This document shows positions 1 to 11,696 of a stretch of 64,000 bases of DNA, in pieces (within the stretch, counting starts at the first letter, position 1; every line of letters starts with the position of its first letter). Made by a program: the position numbers and the translations under genes. The DNA lies in NCBI GenBank assembly GCA_034687125.1, contig JAQGBZ010000036.1:1-64000 (forward strand), read 5' to 3'. Origin of the DNA: Neelides folsomi (Eukaryota > Arthropoda > Collembola > Neelipleona > Neelidae). A model generated the notes under the pieces. It did no database searches, was not told where the DNA came from, and saw only the letters and a list, made by a program, of their open reading frames with translations.

Positions 1-11
1 GGTTCAACCCC

Positions 12-62
12 CGGCCATATTTCGAGCCCGGCCACATTTTGAGCCCAGGCCAAATTTTGAGC
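12..62. repeat. Three imperfect tandem copies of a 17-18 bp unit
   Basis: Three successive copies of a unit of the form GGCCAnATTTnGAGCC, differing by a few bases, open the window and may continue to its left. No function can be assigned. This could be the edge of a minisatellite or the end of a repeat lying outside the window. Confidence 0.5.
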
Positions 63-657
63 CAAAGCGGTATATAAAGTGGTGATAGGAACTTTTCACT
101 TTAAATACTCCATTTTTATTATCATGAAATGGGTCGAACCGTGCATTGAATCAATATAGATATCGATATACCTACAATATAATTGTATACCAATACCTAC
201 AACAAACCAATATCTATATATTTTTTGTAATGTATATCAATACCTTGATATCTACTACTAACATTAGGTATATGGATATGATATAGATATCCCAGATATG
301 GCTAAATTGAAGTATGAAAAATAAGGAAGCATCAAAGTAGAATTGAGTTAAGGAATGTATTTGAAGGAGATTGGCAAATAAATGAGCTTAATGCTGGCAG
401 GGAGGTTCTGCAGTCATTGCAAGGAACCGCTCACAAACTGTTTGGACGGAGTTCTCCGTGTCACGCGGCGAGAGAAAGTTGATTCATCTCTAATCACGCC
501 GACAGTCGAAGGTATCAACTTGCCCTGAGTTTTTCGCTGCTCATCCCCCTCCCAATTGTTTTATAGTTTGGGAGAGCGAGATTCGAACAGCCAGGTGCGG
601 AGATGTTGCCGTGACACATGTATCAGAACTCGACTTCCCAGACGCCGACCCGCCATG
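63..657. other. Spacer, no gene recognised
   Basis: The first part is AT-rich and dominated by ATATC/GATAT-like words. The part from about 400 is more GC-balanced. Short open frames are present, but none shows recognisable protein or splice structure. Confidence 0.4.
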
Positions 658-1026
658 TCACTTCTGCTGCGAACAAGCGTCAACGGCAATACACGACGAG
701 TCAAGATTGCAAATTGTCAGCGGAGGTTCGCATTCTTTGTAAAACCTTTCCCCACCACACTCCATATATTCTATGAAGGGGAGATGAGAGGACAGTTCAA
801 TTAATCCTGGTGGAATTTGGAAATGCCCTTTGAAACAAAGCCCATGGTCAGAATAATCCTCACATGAGTAAATACCATTCACCAGCTGGGCCTCTAAACT
901 ATTTTCAATCATAAAATTCATAGCGTGGTTAACATGGTCGTATATAAGTTTTTCGACCATTTTACGTCTCTCTTTCCGCAGGTCTTGTTCGGAGCAGGGA
1001 CGGAAGCGCACGGAGCGGATCCGCAC
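658..1026 (-). CDS. Unidentified ORF, possibly coding (122 codons)
   Basis: An uninterrupted minus-strand frame starts with ATG at 1026 and ends with a stop at 658. The translation is charged at the N-terminus (RKERRKMVEKL) and holds seven cysteines, six of them in the C-terminal two thirds, and a PPGLIEL segment. Its base composition is more balanced than the surrounding AT-rich DNA, which makes chance less likely but does not exclude it. I recognise no family. It could be one exon of a longer gene, a transposon relic or noise. The overlapping plus-strand frame (556-804) looks like a shadow. Confidence 0.25.
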   Translation of the reverse strand: MRIRSVRFRPCSEQDLRKERRKMVEKLIYDHVNHAMNFMIENSLEAQLVNGIYSCEDYSDHGLCFKGHFQIPPGLIELSSHLPFIEYMECGGERFYKECEPPLTICNLDSSCIAVDACSQQK

Positions 1027-2246
1027 CTTACATCAATCTTCCATCCCCGAACGTGCAAGCGGAAGTGAGTCGTAATGTAAACAAAAAGGAAACTTGAACA
1101 ACACTCATCGGATACTCTTTAAGATGTCTCGAGGATTAGCCCTCTATTCAATCATTTATAAAGGAAAGATTCAATATTGAAACTTTCAATTCATACAAAA
1201 GATTTAGATAGTCAGGATAAGATTTTAACATATCCCAGCATATATAATATGAAATCTCACTATGTACTTATTAAAGACATCTAATGGTATAACCATTTAT
1301 AAGTATTTAAATATCTCGGAATATAAATGTTGACTTTCAGACATTTTCTATATTTATTGAAGAAAGATATAACCATATACCTATATACATAGAGTACATC
1401 ATATAGTATTTACATGACTGCTTATGTACCTATATATCAGTAGTTATATACAAATCTGTAATAGAATTTATTCTATTTATATTAAATATGTAATACCTAA
1501 AAGTTTGCGTGAATAAGTAGACAAGTTAAATAAAAATCCATTTATTAGAACTTAACTGCAGATTCAATAACTTTTTAGAGAGTTGGGTAAGAAAATATAT
1601 TATGTTATATACTATACGTATCCTATACACTTACCTATGTAATATATACCAATATATTGCATTATTTATCTAATAAAAATATCTTCTTTAAATGTAAAAA
1701 TTACACACTTTGAGAAATTTGAGAAATTGAATTTAAAAAGGAGATTTGTTGAATTGATTATCAATTGTGAGACTTGTTGGTTCATTATCTGATTATTCAT
1801 ATTCAGATATTGTCGAGGAGAAGAAATAAAAACAATTGGATTTGAGAGAGCTGGGAATTTGAAAGAGCTACTGATTGGAAGCAACTATGAAGTATTTGAA
1901 ATATGAGTAGAGAGCCTCAGCTCGAGAATAATAATAACCCAGGAGTTTGTGAATTCTACTCTCAATATCAGTTCTCAAAGTCTGAGCTCGAAACACCCGC
2001 CCTCGAAATTCGTCCGTCATTCATCAAAGTACTTGAGTCAAACTAGAGCGCTCAATAAATTATTATCCGAATGATATTAATAATATAGAAGGCATACCAA
2101 AATGAGGCATCCAAATTACTCACTCTCAGAGTAAATAATCTTTCCCCCATTATTTCAAGAACCCTTGGTTGGAAAGTTACAATTCCTGTTTCACTCAATA
2201 GAATGGACAACAGGGTGTTTTCGGGAGTCTCGATTTGTCTCCCAGC
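1027..2246. other. Spacer upstream of the RhoGEF gene
   Basis: AT-rich spacer with many TATA and TACATA words. No gene, RNA or repeat boundary was recognised. The last few hundred bases should contain the 5' UTR or promoter of the RhoGEF, but no single element can be pinned down. Confidence 0.4.
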
Positions 2247-5200
2247 ATGTCACAAACGCTTAGTCCGGCCTCCCACACCCACGCAAATCTACAAGCCCAA
2301 ATAGCAAAAGAAGATGAGGAACATTCCGTTGGACCTCCAGCAGCATCACTCACCCGAAGACCTGCTCTTGTACCTCCTAAATTCATTCCAGATTCGGATT
2401 ATGAAAATGAAAATGATCGAGATAAAAATTCTGGGTAAGAAAATTAAACAGCTTTGAAACTCCACTAATGATGTCTTTATCTTGGAGTATTTACCACTTC
2501 ATATTTCAAATTTTATCATTTCCCTTATTATATATCTGTTAATAAGATTCATTATGATACCCAATGCATAGGTATAATGAAGAGTTTTTAAATTTTTAAT
2601 ACTTTGTTTATACTTAGAGAGGAGAGCATGTGTTCCAGGACACGAAGAAGTTCAATTGTTGTCATTCCACCAATGCAGATCTGCCCAGGTGACCTTCTGG
2701 TTTATGGGAAAGTTTTGAGCCAAAGAAAAAGTTTATTGGGTGAGCTTAAAATTTTAATAACCTTGTTAATGTTAAGATTCATTTTTTAGGCGACTAATAA
2801 AGTACACATGTATGTATTTATACCGAAAGCATGTTTAAACCATGTTTGCCATACAATTTATATTTTATTAAATACATAGTTATTATTTTATCTTAAGTAT
2901 ATAATATTACATTATCTTAGGTATGTGTATGTATATTATATATTTATGAATGATAAAAATATAGTTTGTTGTAGTAGACGTAATCAAGTAATCCAAAAAA
3001 GGGGAAAAATTTGATTCAATAAAATTGTTTTACCTAAACCAGGAAGGAAACCTACCAATTTGAAATTCAAACATCGATCCATTGTAATTTTCAAGTAATT
3101 GACTTAGGAATCATTCTTTGTTTCTTTTTCTCCCCAAGTGGCTCGAGAAGGAGATTTATACTTCTCGACCCACTTCACGAGTCACGAAATTTTTGACTAA
3201 TGAAAAAAGTTAGGCTTAGGGATGAAGTGGAATGAAAAAAGAATAAATGGATAGAGATTATTGAGCTCCTTAAGAAATTGAAATCTTTGTCTTAAGAAAC
3301 GAGATTCGAATGATTTGTTTGATAAAGTAAATTTGTTCTATTCAAGGCACAACGATCGAGAGCCCATCGTCTGTCACGACCATGTTTGAAAGCGGTGAGC
3401 GTCTTTGACTTAATCATTAAATTAAATGGTATAATTTTTAACCCTGCAAAATCTCCATTATAACCAGTACAATCCATATTATGTAGACTCTAATTAAATG
3501 TTAAAAATTTATACCAAATATATGAGCATGAGCCCAATATGTTCCCTTTTTATGTCATTTTATATCATTTGTAATCGGTGAACACTTTGACAGACATTTT
3601 GTCGTTTGCTGTTCAATCAATTTCATTAACTATTGAATAAAGACTCATTTTGCCCTCCATTTAAAACATCAGAAATGATAGGCATTGAGTGCATTATGAG
3701 ACAGATGGGCATTGGCTATGGAGATTGTCACCTTTAGGTTAATAAAGGATCTTTTAAATATTAAAATGTTATATGTATGATATTCTCATATACCTATGTA
3801 TAGGAACGGTAATGCGTTAACAATAAGTGTATTTAAGTACATTAAATGTTATTTTATTATCAAAGCGAAATGAAGAGCCAACTTACGATTAAGCTCCCGT
3901 TTTCGCTTTCCTTTCATCCTAACTTATGTCTGTCTCCAATGCAATTATTTTACAAATAATCAGGTCTTGTTACAGCCATAATCTCAGTTTTCTCGGCCCT
4001 TTATTGGAAATCCGATTCTCTCTGATCTATTTCTCATTTATGTCTTACCTATTACTTCTCTTTCAGAGAGCGCACCTGCGAGGAAGGGTCGAGCCCCATG
4101 GTCTCTACTCAAACTCGTAAGTCGATATTCCCAGGATCTTTCATGCCTTCATAACTTGTTGATTTTACATCTCAACTTTCCTCTATAACATAGACTATTG
4201 ATATGAATAACCTTTATAATACATAATACTACTACTTCCTTATACAAAGCACATTTATTCAGAGAGGATCTAATCCTGATTAAAAACACAAATTCACTCT
4301 GCGACACAATTTAATTTTTTTATTTTATTAAAGTAATTAAAATGTTCAATAAGGTGCTTAATATACAAAGGGTATTTATATAATGTATAAATGGAGGGAA
4401 TGTAAAATGGGAGACGCTCGGATTACAAATTGTGAGAAAGTTGAATCATTATTTCACAAATGAGGAAAAGTTTATCGACTTGCTCTGCTTTCTCAAAATC
4501 ATATTTATATATTTCAAACTTTTAACATTACACATACTTCAGACATATGTTTTAACATGTATATATTTGTATACTCTCTTATGATGTATGCAATTGTTTG
4601 CGAAAGATTTATAATATCTAGTATTGTATTGTCGCATGTTTGTATGTTGTATGAACGAATAATGTAAATGTAATTTGAATAACTAATTGTTGTGACCTAG
4701 GCACTTTATAGTGTGTTATTACTTTGATGTGTAATGGAAATATGAGAAAATGGAAATTAATATTGTAAAATTAGTGTAATAAAGTAACCTTTATATTAGC
4801 TCTCACTCCTCTCATTTTTTAGTAGTTGACCTTTGACCTCAGGCCATTTTCACAAAGGTGAAAATGAATTTAATTATTTGAACAAAACAAGTATTATACA
4901 AAATGAGTTTAAAATATGTAGGTACAAATGTATTTATAATTATATGATTATATAATAATACTTGTGTAATATTTATGTACACGAACAACATCATAATGTA
5001 TACAGTAAACTCCGGCTATAATCAATCTGAAGGGACTGGTGAAATTTGATGATTATATCCGATATATAGTAGATAAATAAGAAAATCATTTCCGTTTAAT
5101 ACCTAAGTATATTGTTTCAAAACACATATTACCAAAAATGTTTATAAATAAATATTAATTTAAGAGTATAAAATTTCTATTTAAAATAATCAGTTATTTT

Positions 5201-8200
5201 ATTTTGACGGCAAGTTCAGAGTATTTTGCTTGTGATGAAATGATCCAAATCCCCCAATAATTGTAAGAATTTGTTTGATTGTTCCTCAATGTTGACATTT
5301 ACTAAAATCCATGTAAGAAGGAGATTTAAGTAACGAGATGCTTCGTGGTTTTTGTCTTCCTCATCTTGCAAAACAAGGTTATCTTCTTGTAAACTTTGTA
5401 TAATTTCATCATCAGTGGGAAAATCACAAACCTGGACTTGATCATCAAACTCTCATAATCTTCAATGTTGGCATCTGAACTGATAGCGCCTTTGATTTTT
5501 GCAAGGTTCAAATTGTCAACTTCTATTTCAATTAATTTTTCAACATTACTTTCGTCGATTGAATTAATCAATTTCGAATGTTTAAAACAATTGTTAATAG
5601 TTGAGGCAGAAACACGTTCCCAACATTGTGCAATAATAAATGCGAAATCTTTCATATCAATTTTGAATAGAGATTTCCCGTCAATGGAGTTAATTAGCTT
5701 TCAAACAATTTCTCCTCTGTAAAAGTGTTTTAAATTTTTGAGAGCACCTTGATCCATTGGTTGTAAGACACTTGTCTCATTTGAATTTTATATTCAGTCA
5801 TCCAGTCATCCACGATTTCCCATTTGCTTTGTAAGTTATAGGAAGATTCTTAATGTTTATATTTTTGAAACACCTAGGATTGATTTCCCAATCACAAAAA
5901 GCTTCTTTTTTCTGTTCCTGTAGCATTGGCACAAACTAAAATGGTGACTCTTGATTTCGACATTTTTTCTCCATTTCACTTTTCTCCTTTGAAAGAAAGG
6001 CTTTTATCAGGTAGCATCATATAAAACAGTCCGCATTCATCAGCATTGAAAATGTCTTCGTTGTTGTAGTCCTTTAAGAGCGTAGGCCAGTAGGTAATCT
6101 AACAACTTCGTTGTCAACTCCACCACTTTCACCAGATATAATTTTTAAATTGATTGAATGTCGTTGTTTGAATCGATTAATCCAACTTGCTGTTAATTCG
6201 CCTTTTTGTGGATTTAAATTTAATTCTTTTGCAAATTGTTGTGCTTTTTCTAAAAGTGGGCGATTAATTGGAACGTTTTCACTTCGTCGTAATCTGAACC
6301 AAGTCAAAAGTGCTTTGTCTAATTTAGGAAAGTCATTTGTTCGTCTCTTTTTGGCATTCTGTAATTCAATTTTACAAATTATTAAATACAATAATTTAAT
6401 TTAATAATCAAATTATGTATATAAAATTTTTAATAAGAAAATAATTTACCCCGTAAAATTTCGCGAGTGATTTTTTTATTTACGACCTCTTTTTAATCAA
6501 ATGTGAAATTGGACTTGGAATTGTGATATTTATCACAAATTAATTTTCGAGATACTTTAGCATCTAACTTTTAAAATATTTTTGATTTATCTTTTAATTC
6601 GATTGGATTCTCTTTTGTTAGGCATAATTTCAAATTTTTAATTCTTTGATGATGTGGATGACTGATTTGCCCTCAATCAAACGTTATGCTCTAATTATAT
6701 GCAAATGAAGAGATGGAACAATCGAGAAACATGCATGCTTGTTCCTGTCATTTCTTGAGCATACTCTACATACATGTATGTGATGATAAATTCACACATT
6801 TATATTTTTATTTATTTATTGTTTGTGAATATAGCCGAACGAATTCCTATGTAAATTGAAAGTTGTGTAGTAAAAATAATGTGATTATAAGCGAATTGTG
6901 ATAATAGTAGAATTGATATATCAGAATGATTGTACATTACATAGCCTATTCCTATGCCGGGACCGGAATCATGTTGTGATTATATCGGGAGTGATTATAA
7001 CCGGAGTTCACTGTATGTATTAACTTACATATAAATATCTGAATTTATGTATGTAGTTACTAAAGTATTAGGCATTACATGATACATGAATATTAAAGGG
7101 CTATGATGTATCTATAACTATGATAAATATGTGCCTATAAGATAAGGCTTTGAAAGCATGGGGTTTAAAAAGCCCTATTATTATTATTAGCTTTTGACAA
7201 GATGAGAGATGACGTTGGTCGATGGCGTTAACAAAGATGTTCCAAGTTATTTAATATTTCATCCAGTTTATTCCAGTACAATGAATCTCCATTTACCAAA
7301 TATTTTTTAATTATTTTTAATAAACTGACATCAAAGTTTGCAGCATTTATTTTAACATTAACAGAATTGATACATTCTGTATCAATTGAGTAAAATAAAC
7401 TATTTTGGAATTACGTTATTTTCCAAACATGGTGAAAAGAAGTTTAAGACTTTTCTCAATCCAAGACGATGGAGAAGAATCGCCAAGGAAGTGGAAGTTC
7501 TTTCATCAGAGTTTTCATTAGGACTAAAGCTCCTCTCAACACACGATCCCACAAAGAGCTTCTTCACGACCCAAGAAATTCATTAAGGCTTAGATAAAAC
7601 GAGCTAGGAAATAATGCCATTAAATAGGAAACGAGAATTATTATTTCAGAAGTGAATTAAATATTACTATCCAACAACACATTGGTATATACTACTATTA
7701 TTCTACTACATGTAGATATTACCTATTGGTACTAGAGATATATTTACTATATTGTCTTTACTGCGGAATATTTAAGTTTAGTCTTAATAATGTTTGAGCT
7801 CTTGGAATTTCCGATATTCATTGTAAAGATGATTCTTATTTTTTATGATCTGTCTTTTATTCTACGACCTATGCGGAATAACTTTCTTTTAATACTTTTC
7901 TAAATTGATATTCATAAAATCTATTAGTATTTTATATAAAAATGAATTTCCGAAAATTTAAAATGTCACTTACAACAGTTCTTAAATGCTACATATAAAT
8001 TATCAATAGCTTAATTAGTTACTTACAAACAATGTTCCTATTTGTATTAATGCGAAAATACTTTGATGTATTCTGGATTTAGAATTAACTGGTTTTCCTA
8101 TGGTTAATCAATTACTACATACCTAGTATCCCTTTATCATATGTTTCTTAAACATTAGTTTGAGCGGAGCAGTCGAGTTAAATCCGCTACTGGGACATTG

Positions 8201-11200
8201 GAAGAAATTATGAGTCTCATTCAACCTTGCGACTTCAGTGACCCAAAGCTGACAAGATTTAAAGGAATGTGTTGGTCCGATTTTGTTTTTCATATTGTGA
8301 AACTGAAAGGGAAGAAATCGGAATCTTCTTATTCCGTCGCATCAGGAAGCAGCTCGGAAGGAAGCCAATCTCATGTAATGCTAATCACTTGATCCCATCT
8401 GTATTTACAATTATATTACTCTCTTTTAAAGGGAAACACATCGCCAAAGGCCGGGACATCAAAAGAAATAAAGGAGGATTTCACACCTTCGCCAAAGCCA
8501 GTCGAACTCCCCATCGTTACGACAATCATGAACTTGAAGGGTAAAAAGGGTGAAGAAAAAGGCATTCCCAAGCCTCTCATAAGGAAACGTATGGGTTTGA
8601 TGCGCACTATGAGTGACCGATGTCTCGAACGTCGATTCACCCCAGCACTTTGGAGAGCGACGGGTCTCATCGGGGAAAAGCTGGTAGAAGGAAAGGAATG
8701 CGAGACGGTCCAACCGACCACCACCACGATCACGACGACAACCAAGAATGAAAAAGAAGGAAAGGAGTTGGAAATGGCCGAAGACCCCGAATCCTCACCT
8801 ACGCTCGGTGAGGGAATTCCAGCAGTTTCGAGTCCTGATCTTCGCCAAAAGACCCGCCAGAAGGAAGCCCTTTGGGATTTGTTTCAAAGCGAATGCTCTT
8901 TTCTCTATGATCATCTCATGGTTCTTAAGAACGTAAGAATATTCCTCCTAATCGCCTAATCCCCATACGATCCGTTCTGCTCTCTTTCCCACGGCATTAT
9001 TCCAATCACTTCCTCCAATTCACCTCAAGAGAAAATGACCTTACAATTTATAGCAACTTTCAAATACTCATTTAATTTATAAGGCATAACTTTCCATCTT
9101 TTTTCTTTGAGATATAATGGATTTTATTATTTATGTGAATTAATTCAATTTATTTAATCAATTTAATGGATAGGAAATTGGAGGATGATTTTTTAATATT
9201 TTTGTATTATATGTATTACAATGTTTATTTAATGAGGATGGCATTAAATAATTTAAATTTAATCTATCTGGAATTAATGGGAATTTACATAGAATGAAAT
9301 ATATATATTTTTTTGAATGAACAGTTATTGGGTTGTTTGTCCCATAAATGTTGTTTAAATGTCAAAGGTGTTCTTGGAGCCGCTGAAGCGGATTCAAGTA
9401 GAGGGATTTGCCATGTATGCAGAGCCCGAGCTTCTCTTTGGAAACTTGGATGAACTCTGCTGTGTGACATATGGATTTTGCAAAGAGTTCATTCACTTGC
9501 TTCTCAAATTGACCGACACCGCCGGAGATCTCTCGACGACCGAAGTCCTCGGAAAGCTTTTTGATTCCGTACGTATAATTAACCTTATTTCTCCAGAGTA
9601 TTGTCAGAGAAAGTGGGATTATATTTCCGTCCCTTTCCCACAGTTGGGAACATTTGAGATTCTCATTGACTATTCAGTAGCCAGCATAATCGTCTTAATG
9701 GTTCTTACATTCTCGTTACGCGGTTTGAGAGATTTTCTATTGGGTGTTTGGGAGCAGAGCAGCAAGGCGAGGACAATGTCACAGGCTTACCATCGATACG
9801 CCCTCAACTACATCAACGCCCTCAACTACCTTGAAACTCTCAGGCGCCATGCCGAGTTTGGAGATTTCGAAAAGGTAAAAATACATACAACAATCAAAAA
9901 TTTATGGTCATTCACTTCGCCCTTAAAATACAATAACTAACATTAAGAAGGTTTAATATGCAACTGTTGGTATTTAACATACATTATGCTAAGACTGGCT
10001 TCGTTGTTCTTGTCCATTTAAATTCTTAAATCCTATTTAATTATTAATATGAATAATTTCTGTTAAATTGAGCAGAGAAATATTTAAATTTTTAATGGTT
10101 TAATTAAAAATAATAATAATAATAATAATACGGGTATTAGTTATAACTTATATCTATTATTTCGTTCTATGTTTTATCGATTATCACCATTGACCATATT
10201 AACAAATTGTGTTGTTGGAAAGTTTTAAGTTTACAATATAGTTAAGAAGTCAGTGAAAGTTTTTTGACAGAAAACTTTTTTTAGAAAACCAATTCAAAGG
10301 TCTTAAAAAATAATCAAGTATTGAAGTTGTATTGAAAATAGAATATTTAGCCATAATAGTCTTATTTAAAATTATAGTTAAAATATTGCATTTATTATTC
10401 TGGTTATTACTTTGATGGTTAAAGAGAAGTGTTTTGGTAGCTCTGCATGCGAGATCCAAGATGTAAGAAACTTCAGCTCACCGACCTTCTCGTTTCTCCT
10501 GTCCAACACATCATGAAGGTTCCCCTCATCCTCAAAGACATCCAAAGTCGAACCAACGAACCCAAGGAAAAAGAACTCATCGCCCAAATACTCGAAATCC
10601 AAGAAAATTCAATCCGTAAACAAATCCCCCAATCCCTCAACCCTTGCTCATGTATAACTCAACAGGTGAACTTGACGATAAGATGCGTTGGCTCAAAAAC
10701 TTTGAACGACTCCTTGAAATTCAAAGAAACATTGTTTGGCCTTCAATCATTGAGATGGAGCCGAAAGTGAGTTCAAACCATCGACCAGAATTGGATTCAT
10801 AAACTTTTAAAAACAATTCCTAATCCCAATTGTTTTTTCAGACTTGGGTGCCAGATTTTTTGCGAACAGCTTTGGCACGTCAGCCTTGCGACTCACTCGT
10901 TGTTTCTCCCCGTCGTCAAATCATTCACGAAGGTCTTCTTCAACTTTGGGATACGGGAAAGCCATCAGAGACTTATGTCATTCTCTTCGATGACATGCTC
11001 CTCATCACGAGACGAAAAAAAGGACTCAGCAAGAAGGTCAGCCATTTTCAACACATATATTTGTATTTACATATACTCTACATACATATTACCATACAGC
11101 TAGGTTCATTGAAATTGACCCAACTCATTATGAATGGAAATGATAATTAGGATCTTTGGATATTTTGGTACTTTTGTTAGAAATCATCTTTGACCGAGAA

Positions 11201-11633
11201 TTGGTCGAGTGCTTGTGGCAAAAGTGGAGGAATTGTTGGGAGCGGATTGGAGACGAATCATCGATATATCGTCTATCGCCAGCCCATTTCTCTCGACCGG
11301 TTCTTCATCCACGACATAGGAGAAGCGGAGAACACAACAGCCAAGCTCGACTTTTCTTTTGTTCTCGTTTCTCTCAATCGATTCCAGCAGATCGTTTCTG
11401 TTCACACCTTCCAGGCCCCCTCCGAAGCAGTAAAGGTAGAATTGTGAATTTTCCGCATAGATTTTAACATCAATGTAAATGGGCAGGGTACTTGGCTCTC
11501 CAAAATGAAAACCACCCAAGACAAATGGAAGCGGACTTTGCAAAACACCGTTTTTCGCGGAGTTCGGAGTTCTACGGATTCAGGAACATCTGTAGCGTCG
11601 TCTCTCGTTTTAGGAAAGTTGCTAAGGGAGTGA
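2247..11633 (+). CDS. DH-PH Rho guanine nucleotide exchange factor, PLEKHG5/PLEKHG7 type
   Basis: Predicted Dbl-family exchange factor that would activate Rho GTPases at membranes or the cytoskeleton. Exons: 2247-2434, 2618-2739, 4067-4116, 8159-8374, 8432-8932, 9368-9568, 9755-9874, 10441-10615, 10666-10766, 10842-11036, 11181-11435, 11487-11633. This gives about 756 codons, all in phase. The N-terminal exons carry a conserved segment containing MQICPGDLLVY and then PWSLLKLFERSSRV across a splice. The DH domain begins near RQKEALWDLFQSE at the end of exon 5 and continues through NYINALNYLETL and KKLQLTDLLVSPVQHIMKVP. The PH domain follows in exons 10-12 (ILFDDMLLITRRKKGL, then YIVYRQPISLDRFFIHD). 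An in-frame TAG lies upstream of ATG 2247, so that start is likely unless a further 5' exon exists. Exon 7's start (9755 or 9758) is the weakest boundary. I am sure of the DH-PH class. The PLEKHG subgroup is from memory of family sequences. Confidence 0.88.
2740..4066 (+). other. RhoGEF intron 2 (1.3 kb)
   Basis: AT-rich intron between phase-compatible splice sites (donor gtgagc, acceptor tttcag). Around 3130-3260 there is a less AT-rich stretch with an inverted pair of GAGAAG/CTTCTC-like words. No gene was recognised inside. Confidence 0.5.
4117..5002 (+). other. RhoGEF intron 3, left part
   Basis: AT-rich intronic sequence up to the TA target site of the Tigger insertion. No other feature was recognised. 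The intron resumes at 7014 and runs to the acceptor before 8159. Confidence 0.5.
5003..7013 (-). mobile_element. Decayed Tigger (pogo-type Tc1/mariner) DNA transposon
   Basis: A 2.0 kb element flanked by a TA duplication (5001-5002 and 7014-7015). Its ends are 21-bp inverted repeats: CAGTAAACTCCGGCTATAAT at the left and, read inward from the right, CAGTGAACTCCGGTTATAAT, with two differences. Coding remnants run on the minus strand. A psq-type HTH trace lies near 6490-6640. A CENP-B/Tc5-type HTH frame occupies 6074-6391 (WINRFKQRHSI). A DDE-domain trace follows at about 5790-6070 (NADECGLFYMMLPDKSL, then KSWMT), and a C-terminal part at 5326-5750 (QPMDQGAL, then AQCWERVSAST). Stops and frame changes separate these parts, and the stretch between KSWMT and QPMDQG is much shorter than in intact Tiggers, so about 50-60 residues are deleted. 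It cannot encode a working transposase. It sits antisense in RhoGEF intron 3. Confidence 0.9.
7016..8158 (+). other. RhoGEF intron 3, right part
   Basis: AT-rich intronic DNA. One short plus-strand frame (7386-7586) includes a less AT-rich patch at 7430-7560. Its reading phase does not join to the flanking RhoGEF exons through any good donor, so it is not included in the gene. Confidence 0.45.
10108..10130. repeat. (AAT)n microsatellite
   Basis: Seven or so uninterrupted AAT units in the RhoGEF intron between 9874 and 10441. Confidence 0.85.
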
Positions 11634-11690
11634 GAGACAGATGCCTACAATGAGACTTCGTCGAGGGGCCCAGCGGTTTCCATATAATGT

Positions 11691-11696
11691 ATTAAA
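11691..11696 (+). terminator. Candidate poly(A) signal ATTAAA of the RhoGEF gene
   Basis: First hexamer variant after the stop at 11633, at a plausible 3' UTR distance. Hexamers are common by chance in DNA this AT-rich. Confidence 0.35.

Noticed and set aside
7386-7586. ORF in RhoGEF intron 3 considered as an extra exon of the gene
   Set aside because: Exon 4067-4116 joins exon 8159-8374 in phase to give a natural WSLLKLFERSS sequence, and no donor in this ORF has the needed phase.
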